A DNA stretch of 64,000 nt, taken from positions 1 to 64,000 of the forward strand of contig CALMVQ010000230.1 in assembly GCA_937873135.1 (NCBI GenBank), written 5' to 3'. Made by a program: the position numbers and the translations under genes. Origin of the DNA: an uncultured Scytonema sp. GTDB taxonomy: Bacteria > Cyanobacteriota > Cyanobacteriia > Cyanobacteriales > Nostocaceae. Shown here piece by piece: positions 55,392 through 64,000 of this stretch (position 1 is the first letter of the stretch; each line of letters opens with the position of its first letter). Under the pieces are notes generated by a model. The model was not told the DNA's origin, did no database searches, and saw nothing but the letters and a program-made list of their open reading frames with translations.

Positions 55392-56894
55392 TTAACTTTT
55401 ATCTTTTGCCTGAATCACTGACATTGTGGCAACAGAACTGTATGTACCAATCATTGCTGTGGTTGTTGGTTCTGTCCAATATGCTAACCAAGCTGGTTGA
55501 ATCCCAAAAATGACAATTAACGCAGCTAAAATTATAGATGTAGAGCGCTCTGACCAAGATACGCGAGGTAAGTTAGCAACTTGTGGAGACAAGCGTCCAA
55601 AGAAAGCGTTGTTTGTGAGAATTAAGAAGTAAACAGCAGTTAAACCTGTACCGGCCATGCATAAAAGGGTTTGAACTGGAAAAACTGTAAAACTACCGCG
55701 AAAGACAATGAATTCAGCAATAAACCCTACCATTCCCGGTATACCGGCGCTTGCCATCACTCCTAAAACCATTAAACTTCCAATTACAGGCATCCCTCGT
55801 TCTGGATTTAGTAATCCCCTGATCGTATCTAAATCGCGGCTTCCGGCTTTCTTATACACAATCCCAACAAGCAAAAACAGTAGGGCAGAAATTAAGCCGT
55901 GACTAAACATTTGCATCACACTTCCCAACACGCTTAAAGGTGTAGCGGCAGCTAGGGCTAATAAGATGTAACCCATGTGACCAATGGAACTGTATGCCAC
56001 CATTTTTTTCATATCTTTTTGAGCGATCGCGCAGGATGCACCATAAAGCACGCTCACTACTGCCCAAAATGCCAAAAAAGGAGCTAAGTAAGCCCAAGCT
56101 TCTGGTAACAAATTCATCCCAAACCTGAGTAAGCCGTAGGTTCCAAGCTTCAGCAGGACTCCTGCCAACATTACTGAAATCGGCGTAGAAGCTTCAACGT
56201 GAGCATCTGGTAACCACGTATGGAAGGGAACTAAGGGAATTTTAATGCCAAAACCAATTAACAGTCCCAGTAGTAGTAAAATTTGTGTCTCTAAAGGTAT
56301 AGATGTCGCATCCAAGGTTTGGATTGCAAAGCTTGATGCACCACTCAGCCAAACCAAACCCAAGAAACTTGCCAAAATGAGAACTCCGGAAATAGCTGTA
56401 TAAATCAAAAATTTAGTAGCTGCATAACTCCGTCGTTCACCACCCCAAATGGCAATTAGTAAATAGAGAGGAATCAGTTCTAGCTCGTAAAAAATGAAAA
56501 ACAGCAGCATATCTCGTGCTACGAAAGCACCAGACACTCCAATGTTTAACAATAAAAGTAAAGAGTAGTAAAATCGCGGTCGCCGAATATCTTCGTCACT
56601 GCTATAAATAGCAATGCAAGTCAACAGTCCATTAAGGATCAGTAAAGGTAAAGACAAACCATCTATTCCAAGATGATAATTCAAACCCAATGCATCTATC
56701 CAAGGTATGAATTCAGATAGTTGTTGATTAACATCTATTGGGTTAAACTGAAATGCTAATAATAAAGTCCACGAAAAAGTGATACTTGCAACGATGAGAG
56801 CTGCTTTCCGAGAAAGTTGTGCGCTCATGCTAAACGGCAAGAATCCGATAACAATGGCACCGAATAAAGGTATTAAAAGTAAAGCACTAAGCAT
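55392..56894 (-). CDS. ndhD: NAD(P)H-quinone oxidoreductase subunit 4 (NdhD, NDH-1 CO2-uptake type)
   Basis: 500 residues, about 14 membrane helices. Proton-channel signatures: FYELELIPLYLLIAIWGGERRSYAATKFLIYT (with the conserved Glu), PLVPFHTWLPDAHVEASTPISVMLAGVLLKLG, and YSSIGHMGYILLAL. Belongs to NDH-1MS type by operon; the neighbouring cup gene suggests ndhD4. 206 bp with repeats separate it from ndhF. Confidence 0.9.
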   Translation of the reverse strand: MLSALLLIPLFGAIVIGFLPFSMSAQLSRKAALIVASITFSWTLLLAFQFNPIDVNQQLSEFIPWIDALGLNYHLGIDGLSLPLLILNGLLTCIAIYSSDEDIRRPRFYYSLLLLLNIGVSGAFVARDMLLFFIFYELELIPLYLLIAIWGGERRSYAATKFLIYTAISGVLILASFLGLVWLSGASSFAIQTLDATSIPLETQILLLLGLLIGFGIKIPLVPFHTWLPDAHVEASTPISVMLAGVLLKLGTYGLLRFGMNLLPEAWAYLAPFLAFWAVVSVLYGASCAIAQKDMKKMVAYSSIGHMGYILLALAAATPLSVLGSVMQMFSHGLISALLFLLVGIVYKKAGSRDLDTIRGLLNPERGMPVIGSLMVLGVMASAGIPGMVGFIAEFIVFRGSFTVFPVQTLLCMAGTGLTAVYFLILTNNAFFGRLSPQVANLPRVSWSERSTSIILAALIVIFGIQPAWLAYWTEPTTTAMIGTYSSVATMSVIQAKDKS

Positions 56895-57100
56895 AGTAGT
56901 AAATAGGGAGTGAGGAAAAGCCAGTTGCGTGTTAAGAAAAGTCTGAGCGGCGGCTTCAACCGAGCAGAACTTCTAAGGGATTCGTCACGTTTAACTTTCG
57001 GAGCGTTGAGGAGAGGGATGAGACGAGGAGGAAGGATGAGTGTCAGAATAATAACTTCTTTCTTCGCTCTTTCTAACTCCTCACTCCTCATTCCTAATTT

Positions 57101-58957
57101 TTAGAAGTGCCAATGATTAAGTAGACCTAACGACCAACTGATGGTAAAACCCAGTACACTCACGCCGACAAGGATAGTTAACATATAGCCTTGGGACTGT
57201 CCGGAAATGCTGTACTTCAAGCTTTGACCACTGAAGATTGTTGCAAATCCAACCAAGTTAACGAAACCATCGACCAGAAAGCGATCGCTCCAAGCAGAAA
57301 TTTTCGAGAGCGACGCCACTGCACCAACTACTGTCAGTAGATAAACGCGGTCGATATAAAAGTCGTAACCCAATAAGTCTTGCACAAATCTCCACGTCAA
57401 TATTGTAGACCGAGACCAAGCTTTGTGCAGATACATTGTAGCTCCGACGGTGATTCCTAATAGAGTAGACGACAGCAATAGTGACACGACTACCCAATTC
57501 ACACTTTGCCAATCAGGAAGGAGGTACCACTGCTGTAGCATTAGGGGTACTAACAAAGTAATTATCGTTAGAGATACCATTGCAAATGCCATCTGCCAAC
57601 CTACTTCTGGGGCACGACGTGTCTTTGGTTGTGGTTGCCCCCAAAAAATTAACCGGAATACCCGAGTTAAATTCAATACAGTGAGACCGTTAACTAACAC
57701 TAAGATGACTATAAGCCAAGGACTAATCAATGCCAACCCATCAGCCCATGACAGCATTGCCCAAAAGCTACCAAGGGGGAGTAGCGTCACCATCCCGGCC
57801 GCACCTACAATATAGGCGGTTGTGGTAGCTGGCATCCGTGACCACAAACCACCCATTTCTGTTAAATCTTGAGTATTTGTCGTAAAAATTATTGAGCCGG
57901 CACTCATAAATAACAGTGCTTTTGCGATCGCGTGAGTGAAAAGCAGCATCAGGGCAACACCTCCTTGCTGCATACCCACTGCCAGAAACACTAACCCCAT
58001 GTATGCGCTAGTGGAGTGAGAAAGCGCTCGCTTGATATCGATTTGGGCTAGTGCCACTAACGATGCGCCGACTGCCGTTACTGCACCCATCACGACCAGA
58101 GCATTTAAAGCTACTGGTGATAACGCTAAAATTGGCTGAAGTTTATACAGCAAGTAAGCGCCTCCCCCTACCACCAGCGAGTTTCGCATAACTGAGGCGG
58201 GATTAGGACCTTCCATTGCCTCATCCAACCACAAATGTAGCGGAAATTGGGCACATTTACCTGCAGGTCCGGCAATTAAAGCTAATCCTAGTAAAGTTGA
58301 TGTGACTGGGTTTAAGTCAGCCGTTTGCACCCACACATAGAGATCGGAAAAGTTTAGACTTCCTGCCATTGTCGAAAGCGTTACCACCGCCATTAAAAGC
58401 AACAAGTCTCCTACGCGCTTAGTCCAAAATGCATCTCGCGCCGCCGTCACAACCAGTGGTTGGGCATACCAAAATCCTACCAATAGGTAAGTTGAAAGAG
58501 TTAAGACTTCCAGTAGCGCATAACTGAGAAATAGGGAGTCACTAATCGCTAAGCCACTCAGAGCTGCTTCAAAAAATCCCATGAGACCAAAGAAACGTGC
58601 GATCGCCCAGTCTTTCTCCATATATCCCAAGGCATAAATTTGTGCTAACAAACTTAACCCTGTGACTAAAACTGTGGTTCCAATACTGACTGAAGATATT
58701 TCTAAGGCAAAGGATAAGTCTAGATCTGCTACTTTCAACCAAGTAAAAACGATATTTTCTGGTTCTTGACTCCAAATATCTTTAAAGACAATTAGACTGT
58801 GGACAAAAGCTAAAACGGTAGTCAATAAGTTCAGATATGCTGCCGGTCTTGGTCCTGTTCGCCGGACCAGACCAATTGCCCACGGCAAAGTCAAAATTGC
58901 ACCTACCAAGCTATAAAGAGGTATCCATCTCGTTGTTAAAAAGAGAAATTGATTCAT
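57101..58957 (-). CDS. ndhF: NAD(P)H-quinone oxidoreductase subunit 5 (NdhF, NDH-1 CO2-uptake type)
   Basis: 618 residues, multiple membrane helices with the distal C-terminal helices. Core motifs: FWTKRVGDLLLLMAV, GPAGKCAQFPLHLWLDEAMEGPNPASVMRNSLVV and DIKRALSHSTSAYMGLVFLAVG. First gene of ndhF-ndhD-cupB, NDH-1MS; F4-type judging by the cup partner. Transcribed away from the carboxysome operon. Confidence 0.9.
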   Translation of the reverse strand: MNQFLFLTTRWIPLYSLVGAILTLPWAIGLVRRTGPRPAAYLNLLTTVLAFVHSLIVFKDIWSQEPENIVFTWLKVADLDLSFALEISSVSIGTTVLVTGLSLLAQIYALGYMEKDWAIARFFGLMGFFEAALSGLAISDSLFLSYALLEVLTLSTYLLVGFWYAQPLVVTAARDAFWTKRVGDLLLLMAVVTLSTMAGSLNFSDLYVWVQTADLNPVTSTLLGLALIAGPAGKCAQFPLHLWLDEAMEGPNPASVMRNSLVVGGGAYLLYKLQPILALSPVALNALVVMGAVTAVGASLVALAQIDIKRALSHSTSAYMGLVFLAVGMQQGGVALMLLFTHAIAKALLFMSAGSIIFTTNTQDLTEMGGLWSRMPATTTAYIVGAAGMVTLLPLGSFWAMLSWADGLALISPWLIVILVLVNGLTVLNLTRVFRLIFWGQPQPKTRRAPEVGWQMAFAMVSLTIITLLVPLMLQQWYLLPDWQSVNWVVVSLLLSSTLLGITVGATMYLHKAWSRSTILTWRFVQDLLGYDFYIDRVYLLTVVGAVASLSKISAWSDRFLVDGFVNLVGFATIFSGQSLKYSISGQSQGYMLTILVGVSVLGFTISWSLGLLNHWHF

Positions 58958-59612
58958 TTAAGTTCCCTGAATATCTTTTTGCTCATAATTTTTTCTACTT
59001 TACGAAATAGCTTTACTACTCTCTATGATTTGGAAATTTAGACTGTTCAGGTTTTGTTCTCTATGACTTATATTATTTCACTTCAATCTTAAATATTCAC
59101 AAAAATCTTTTAATTTACTTATATCCGTTATTTATCAAAGTAGTTGTTTATGCTCATTCTGATGACGATAATTCCTAACCCCTAAAAAATCCTTTATACC
59201 TATTATAACTAAAATTTATGTATCAAGTTAGTGTATTTTTTAAATAAACAACAAAAATCCAGGAATTACCTGCATTTAAACCCCCCGAGGTTTTTTGCAC
59301 TCCTGCTAATATGGCTTTTTTGCCTTTATGAACTTAGGTTAGCTATTTTTCTCAATTAATTATAATACCTCAATTGCTTCTCTACAATCTCTATAGATTT
59401 GTATATAAGTTGTTCTACCAATCAGAATAAATTAACTTTTGTTAAGATTATTAAATCATTGTGATCACAAACTCTTATAGTGATTTATATTGCCAAGAGT
59501 GCAAAGCTTTTCTATGCTTAATTTGGAAATGCTTGTAGAACGCACGATGAGCATCTCCGTCGAGATTTTACATAAACAGTACTGATTGCTTTAACTTTGT
59601 AGGAGTTCTGCG
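58958..59612. promoter_or_regulatory. Divergent regulatory region between ndhF and ccmK
   Basis: 655 bp, strongly AT-rich. It contains the 12-bp palindrome TTGTGATCACAA at 59459-59470, about 145 bp before ccmK, which resembles a CRP-type half-site pair without spacer. Presumably holds promoters for the CO2-uptake and carboxysome operons. No ORF seen. Confidence 0.55.
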
Positions 59613-59921
59613 ATGCCAATTGCAGTTGGAATGATTGAAACAAAAGGTTTTCCGGCGCTTGTGGAAGCAGCCGACGCGATGGTGAAAGCTGCTCGCGTGA
59701 CCTTGGTAGGCTACGAAAAAATTGGCAGCGCTCGAGTCGCCATAATTGTTCGAGGAGATGTTTCAGAAGTGCAAGCTTCTGTTGCAGCTGGAATTGAAGC
59801 CGCCAAAAGAGTAAATGGTGGTGAAGTGCTGTCCACTCACATTATTGCTCGTCCCCACGAGAACCTGGAATATGTCCTGCCGATTCGTTATACAGAAGAC
59901 GTAGAACAGTTCCGTACTTAA
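59613..59921 (+). CDS. ccmK1: Carboxysome shell protein CcmK (first copy)
   Basis: 102 residues, one BMC domain forming hexameric shell tiles. Pore residues KIGS in [12 protein letters not shown]. Differs from the next gene at about 11 of the shared 101 residues, and its C-terminus stops at EQFRT, without the extension seen in the second copy. TAGGAGTTCTGCG before the ATG. K1/K2 labels are by order and length. Confidence 0.94.
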   Translation: MPIAVGMIETKGFPALVEAADAMVKAARVTLVGYEKIGSARVAIIVRGDVSEVQASVAAGIEAAKRVNGGEVLSTHIIARPHENLEYVLPIRYTEDVEQFRT

Positions 59922-60087
59922 CAATTTTAGATCAACGATTTTGGATCGATCTCATAAGCAATCATAGACGGTTCAGCAGATAAGGGATACTCGTTTCAGA
60001 TTGGAAAGACCTCTTCTAAAATCTAAAATCTAAAATTTTTACAGTATTATGTTCGGTTGTTGAAAAGCTAATTAAGGATTAAAACTA

Positions 60088-60429
60088 ATGTCGATTGCAG
60101 TTGGAATGGTAGAAACATTGGGCTTTCCAGCAGTTGTTGAAGCTGCTGATGCAATGGTGAAAGCAGCTCGCGTTACCCTTGTAGGTTATGAAAAAATTGG
60201 TAGTGGTCGCGTTTCGGTAATTGTCAGAGGAGACGTTTCGGAAGTACAAGCTTCTGTAGCTGCAGGAGTTGAATCAGTAAAGCGAGTTAATGGCGGACAA
60301 GTCCTCTCTACCCACATTATTGCTCGTCCTCATGAGAACTTAGAATACGTTCTCCCAATCCGATACACTGAGGATGTAGAGCAGTTCCGTGAAGGTGTAA
60401 ATGCTATTCGTTCTACAAGAAGACCTTAG
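60088..60429 (+). CDS. ccmK2: Carboxysome shell protein CcmK (second copy)
   Basis: 113 residues, BMC domain with KIGS pore and a C-terminal extension ending SAIRS-type ([12 protein letters not shown]). Forms the main facet hexamer. 166 bp after the first ccmK; stop lies 9 bp before ccmL. Confidence 0.94.
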   Translation: MSIAVGMVETLGFPAVVEAADAMVKAARVTLVGYEKIGSGRVSVIVRGDVSEVQASVAAGVESVKRVNGGQVLSTHIIARPHENLEYVLPIRYTEDVEQFREGVNAIRSTRRP

Positions 60430-60438
60430 AAAAGCGTA

Positions 60439-60741
60439 ATGCAAATTGCCAAGGTTCGCGGCACAGTAGTGAGTACCAGTAAAGATCCTAGTCTCAGAGG
60501 TGTCAAACTGCTGTTGTTGCAGTTAGTAGATGAAGAAGGTAACGCTCTGCCAGAATATGAGGTGGCAGGTGATAGCGTTGGTGCAGGAGTGGATGAGTGG
60601 GTACTTGTGAGTCGGGGTAGTGCTGCCCGTCAAGTTCTCGGGAACGAACAGCGTCCGTTAGATGCCGTAGTCGTAGCGATCATTGACACAATATATGTTG
60701 AAGATCGCCAGATTTATAGCAAAAAAGACCAGTATCGATAA
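60439..60741 (+). CDS. ccmL: Carboxysome pentameric vertex protein CcmL
   Basis: 100 residues of the BMV (EutN/CcmL) fold: MQIAKVRGTVVSTSKDPSL, LLLLQLVDEEG, GAGVDEWVLVSRGSAAR and DAVVVAIIDTIYVE. Pentamers cap the icosahedral vertices. Overlap-free, tightly spaced with ccmK. Confidence 0.96.
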   Translation: MQIAKVRGTVVSTSKDPSLRGVKLLLLQLVDEEGNALPEYEVAGDSVGAGVDEWVLVSRGSAARQVLGNEQRPLDAVVVAIIDTIYVEDRQIYSKKDQYR

Positions 60742-60816
60742 TCAAAAAAAGTGAGGAGTTAGGAGTTAGGAATTAATAGGTAGTGGTTAGTGGTTAGTCA
60801 TCATTAACAACTGTAC

Positions 60817-60875
60817 GGGCGGGTTTGACAGGATTGTTCGGTTTTACTGACAAGTGACTATGATGAAACCCGCCC
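60817..60875. repeat. Inverted repeat GGGCGGGTTT, related to the 38.4-kb units
   Basis: Perfect 10-bp arms GGGCGGGTTT / AAACCCGCCC around 39 nt, with GTAC next to the left arm as in the 82-bp units at 38442. Lies between ccmL and ccmM. Confidence 0.8.
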
Positions 60876-60933
60876 TTACTATCAACTAACACCTAACACC
60901 TGACAAGAAGCTTAATAGAGGAGGAATCTCGAG

Positions 60934-62619
60934 ATGGTAGTCTACAGCATGGCAGCACCGCCGACTCCGTGGTCTAAGAGTTTAGCAGAGCCAAAACTTC
61001 ATAAAACTGCTTTCATACATCCAACTTCCCAAGTGATTGGGGATGTAGAGTTAGAGGCAAATGTCATTGTTGCTCCAGGGACTGCAATTAGAGCAGATGA
61101 AGGTACGCCTTTTTACATCGGTGAAAACACTAACCTTCAAGATGGTGTTGTTGTTCATGGGTTGGAGCAAGGTCGAGTCATTGGTGATGACCAAAACAAC
61201 TACTCAGTATGGATTGGCAAGAATGCGTCTATTACACACATGGTTCTCATTCACGGACCAGCTTATATTGGGGATAATTGTTTTGTTGGCTTTCGTTCTA
61301 CAGTATTTAATGCCAGGTTAGGGGCAGGCTGCATTGTCATGATGCACGCTTTGATCCAAGATGTAGAAATCCCCCCTGGTAAATACGTTCCTTCCGGAGC
61401 GATCATTACCAACCAGCAGCAAGCTGATCGCTTGCCAGATGTACAGGCACAAGATCAGCAGTTTGCCCATCATGTGGTGGGTATTAACCAGTCCTTAAGG
61501 GCTGGTTACATGTGTGCGGATGATGTTAAATGTATTACACCTATTCGAGAAGACCTCGGTAGATCTCGGAAAAACAAAGCTGTTAACGGATTGGAAGTAA
61601 TAGAAGTGTATAACAAAAACTTAGGTGCAGAAACGATAGAGCAAGTGCGCTATCTGATAGAACAAGGGTATAAAATCGGTACGGAACATGTAGACCAACG
61701 GCGGTTCCGCACAGGTTCTTGGCAAAGTTGCCAGCCGATAGAAGCTAGATCCGTAGGTGAGGCAATTTCCATTCTAGAATCATGTCTGGCAGAACATAGC
61801 GGTGAGTACGTTCGGTTGTTTGGTATAGATAAAGGCAAACGGCGCGTGTTAGAAACCATCATCCAACGCCCTGATGGTCCAGTCGGTTTACCAGGAACTT
61901 TTAAGGCTCCGACTACAAGCAGTGCTTTCAGCAGCTACAACGGAAATGGGAATAGTTACAGCAGCGATCGCAGTTATGGCATGAGCAGTGGTAGTATTCC
62001 TGCCGAAACTGTAGATCAAGTCCGCCAACTGTTGGCACAAGGTTACAAAATTGGCTCAGAACACGTAGATGAACGGCGATTCCGTATGGGTACGTGGCAA
62101 AGTTGCCAACCGATTGAGGCAACTTCGGCTAACGAGGCGCTCTCGGCATTGGAACAATGTATAGCTAACCATCAAGGCGAGTACGTACGTCTAGTTGGCA
62201 TTGATACCAAAGCAAAACGGCGGGTATTAGAAACCATTATTCAAAGACCGAACGGTCCGGTCACCCAAACTCCCCAAACTCATAGCCAAAAGTCTTTTGA
62301 AAGTAGCTCATCTTACTCTTATACAACTTCAACAGCCTCACCGATAACTACTAATACCAACTTAAGTTCTGAAGTTGTGGAGCAACTAAGGCAACTATTG
62401 GCATCGGGGAACAAAATTAGCGCCGAACACGTAGAGCAAAGGCGATTCCGTACAGGTTCTTGGACAAGCTGTGGTCCGATTCAGGCGAGTTCTCTTCAAG
62501 AAGCGACCAACATACTGCAACGATACCTTACTGAATACCAAGGGGAATATGTGCGGCTCATTGGTATTGAGCCCAAAGCCAAGCGTAGGGTTTTAGAAAC
62601 TATCATTCAACGTCCATAA
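60934..62619 (+). CDS. ccmM: Carboxysome assembly protein CcmM
   Basis: 561 residues. Residues about 20-210 are a gamma-carbonic-anhydrase domain with hexapeptide repeats and the histidines in [18 protein letters not shown]; a Cys pair in MCADDVKC fits the redox disulfide of active CcmM. Three Rubisco-small-subunit-like modules follow (about 225-310, 350-440, 470-561), each ending VRLxGI...[12 protein letters not shown]. Modules 1 and 2 have the paired Cys (SCQPI then SC/QC 17-18 residues on); module 3 has only the first. The modules condense Rubisco. An internal start may give the short form. GAGGAGG precedes the ATG. Confidence 0.96.
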   Translation: MVVYSMAAPPTPWSKSLAEPKLHKTAFIHPTSQVIGDVELEANVIVAPGTAIRADEGTPFYIGENTNLQDGVVVHGLEQGRVIGDDQNNYSVWIGKNASITHMVLIHGPAYIGDNCFVGFRSTVFNARLGAGCIVMMHALIQDVEIPPGKYVPSGAIITNQQQADRLPDVQAQDQQFAHHVVGINQSLRAGYMCADDVKCITPIREDLGRSRKNKAVNGLEVIEVYNKNLGAETIEQVRYLIEQGYKIGTEHVDQRRFRTGSWQSCQPIEARSVGEAISILESCLAEHSGEYVRLFGIDKGKRRVLETIIQRPDGPVGLPGTFKAPTTSSAFSSYNGNGNSYSSDRSYGMSSGSIPAETVDQVRQLLAQGYKIGSEHVDERRFRMGTWQSCQPIEATSANEALSALEQCIANHQGEYVRLVGIDTKAKRRVLETIIQRPNGPVTQTPQTHSQKSFESSSSYSYTTSTASPITTNTNLSSEVVEQLRQLLASGNKISAEHVEQRRFRTGSWTSCGPIQASSLQEATNILQRYLTEYQGEYVRLIGIEPKAKRRVLETIIQRP

Positions 62620-62732
62620 CAAAGTTCGGAGTTAGGAGTAATGAGTGGATCAGGTACGAAGCACAAATTCCTCACTCTCAAATTTTGACTCCTAACTCCT
62701 TAATTCTCTCTGGCATTTGAGGTTCAACTTTC

Positions 62733-63377
62733 ATGTCTATACCGCCACTACTACGCTTTGGTAATAACTTTGAGTCTCACATAAGTGGCGAGGTGATTAT
62801 TCATCCAAGTGCAATACTCGCACCAGGGGTGATACTCCAAGCAGCTCCAAACAGTAAGATAGTTATTGGTTCAGGAGTTTGTATTGGCATGGGGTCAATT
62901 CTCCAAGTAGATGAAGGAACCATAGAAATAGAAGCAGGAGTCAACTTGGGAGCCGGTTTTCTGATGGTTGGCAAAGGGAAAATAGGAACAAGCGCTTGTA
63001 TTGGAGCTGCAACAACGGTTTTCCAAAGTTCTGTGGAATCAGGACAAGTCGTTCCTCCTGGCTCACTTTTAGGAGATATGAGTCGGCAGTATTCCGAATC
63101 TGTAGTCACAAGCGAAATAACACAACCCGAACTATCACCGGGTGACTCAGCTTCTACAAATGCACAAGAGGATGAGAACACAGAAGCTGGAGCAGAAATT
63201 GTACTTTCATCTTCTTCAGTCCCCACTCACAACTCACAACAGAGTAAACTCTCTACATCTTCAAAAGATATAGGCACTGTCATTTATGGTCAAGGGAATA
63301 TACAAAAGTTGTTAGTCACATTATTTCCCCACAGAAAACCCCTAAACGAATCATCATCCGACGAGAACTCTGATTAA
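62733..63377 (+). CDS. ccmN: Carboxysome assembly protein CcmN
   Basis: 214 residues. N-terminal left-handed beta-helix (about 25-115, IHPSAILAPGVILQAAPNSKIVIG), a variable linker rich in Ser/Glu (about 120-180), and a C-terminal encapsulation peptide (TVIYGQGNIQKLLVTLFPHRK) that docks on CcmK2. It bridges the CcmM-Rubisco core and the shell. Confidence 0.93.
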   Translation: MSIPPLLRFGNNFESHISGEVIIHPSAILAPGVILQAAPNSKIVIGSGVCIGMGSILQVDEGTIEIEAGVNLGAGFLMVGKGKIGTSACIGAATTVFQSSVESGQVVPPGSLLGDMSRQYSESVVTSEITQPELSPGDSASTNAQEDENTEAGAEIVLSSSSVPTHNSQQSKLSTSSKDIGTVIYGQGNIQKLLVTLFPHRKPLNESSSDENSD

Positions 63378-63808
63378 TTTTAAATCTAAGTAAGTTATTA
63401 GTTGCAAAGACGGCAAAGCACAAAAGCAGACTTTACTATAATTTGGAAACAAAAACTGCCACCGAAGAAGACGCGAAACGTTTTGGCGTTTGTACTGTCA
63501 GTAGACAAAGTAGGATGGTGGCGATCGCGTAGATGAAGTTTGAATTCCCCTGTTGGGTTGCTTTGAGCATTCCTTTTTAAGTGCAAAGACAAAGGCGACC
63601 ACAAGAACGTGCGTCATGGAATGGCGATGATGAATAGCCACAGTTACCTAAAATCTAGGTACTTTTTCAAGTCAATACTTAGATATGACTAAAATATAGC
63701 TGTGATTCATCCTTCAAGAGGTAGGCTTTCTGGCTTAGCTTATGTCAATGTTGATTATAAGTTGTGAATTAAAATTGCAACTTATATGGAATAACGTGGA
63801 AAACTGAT
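63378..63808. other. ccmN-ccmO intergenic region
   Basis: 431 bp. Contains HIP1 at 63521 and AT-rich stretches; no gene. A separate promoter for ccmO may lie here. Confidence 0.5.
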
Positions 63809-64000
63809 ATGAATACCGATCATCATAAATCTAAGACTTTAATGGAGGCATCGGGTAATCAAGATGATTTCAAGGACTCTGCCTTAGGATTAGTATCTAC
63901 GCGGAGTTTCCCTGCAATCGTGGGTACTGCGGATATGATGCTGAAATCTGCTGGCGTCCACCTGGTTGGTTATGAAAAAATTGGTGGAGGTTACTGTACT
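63809..64000 (+). CDS. ccmO: Carboxysome shell protein CcmO, N-terminus only
   Basis: ATG 63809 opens a frame to the window edge (64 codons). After a 30-residue polar N-terminus it reads [22 protein letters not shown] and [14 protein letters not shown], the first BMC domain. CcmO normally has two fused BMC domains; only part of the first is visible. Position after ccmN and the polar N-extension support CcmO rather than another CcmK. Confidence 0.85.
   Translation, partial: MNTDHHKSKTLMEASGNQDDFKDSALGLVSTRSFPAIVGTADMMLKSAGVHLVGYEKIGGGYCT

Noticed and set aside
1..64000. tRNA, rRNA, tmRNA or phage genes
   Set aside because: No cloverleaf-like stretch, conserved rRNA sequence or phage structural or integrase gene was seen by reading both strands.

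Overview
The window is a piece of a cyanobacterial chromosome, most likely from a filamentous heterocyst-type (Nostocales) genome. The evidence is a full carboxysome operon (ccmK-ccmK-ccmL-ccmM-ccmN and the start of ccmO), psbA, psbY, an NDH-1 CO2-uptake cluster (ndhF-ndhD-cup), the NdhI maturation factor CRR6 and a DUF3685/Ycf55-type protein. The octamer GCGATCGC (HIP1) recurs throughout. Short tandem heptad repeats and small inverted-repeat elements are abundant between genes, as in Nostoc relatives. No tRNA or rRNA gene, CRISPR array or complete transposase was seen.

Layout. 1-8.1 kb: an M16 zinc protease running off the left edge, a VOC protein, a TIGR02652 protein, a gamma-carbonic-anhydrase-like protein, psbY, folC and a sugar-binding lipoprotein. 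8.1-14.1 kb: type IV pilus genes pilM-pilN-pilO-pilQ. 14.1-22.3 kb: a small IS630-like MITE, hup, a CobD-like aminotransferase, a flavoprotein without redox cysteines, a DUF3685 protein with an altered receiver domain, two small coupled ORFs, a Fur-family regulator and crr6. 22.3-33 kb: an unknown protein, a GT9 glycosyltransferase, ispD, scpB, a DUF760 protein, an HtrA protease, a LysM/M23 peptidase, a cysteine hydrolase, an unknown protein and a phosphodiester glycosidase, with several repeat elements between them.

33.3-38.3 kb is the most interesting part: a compact, co-directional RiPP cluster on the minus strand in the order kinase-1, HopA1-lyase-1, precursor peptide, kinase-2, HopA1-lyase-2. 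The 69-residue precursor has a double-Gly leader. Its core carries two copies of Ser-x2-Ser-x3-Cys, the class III labionin motif, whereas the enzymes are the separate kinase and HopA1 types of class V lanthipeptides and thioamitides. Kinase-2 has lost its catalytic Asp, and a 13-bp perfect hairpin lies just after the precursor gene.

38.4-49.5 kb: a nested array of hairpin repeats, an SDR, a VIT/VWA protein, a MITE with 15-bp ends and a 5-bp target duplication, a CPXCG protein, a B12-binding radical SAM protein and a SemiSWEET. A graveyard of fused gene fragments follows (repeat protein, HAD, GH13, YhcG nuclease), then aroC. 49.6-64 kb: psbA (Glu130 form) with its promoter and terminator, an unknown protein, a PAS-LuxR regulator, map, the cup-ndhD-ndhF CO2-uptake operon, and the carboxysome operon running off the right edge. 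CO2 uptake and carboxysome assembly are thus adjacent and divergent, together forming much of a CO2-concentrating mechanism.
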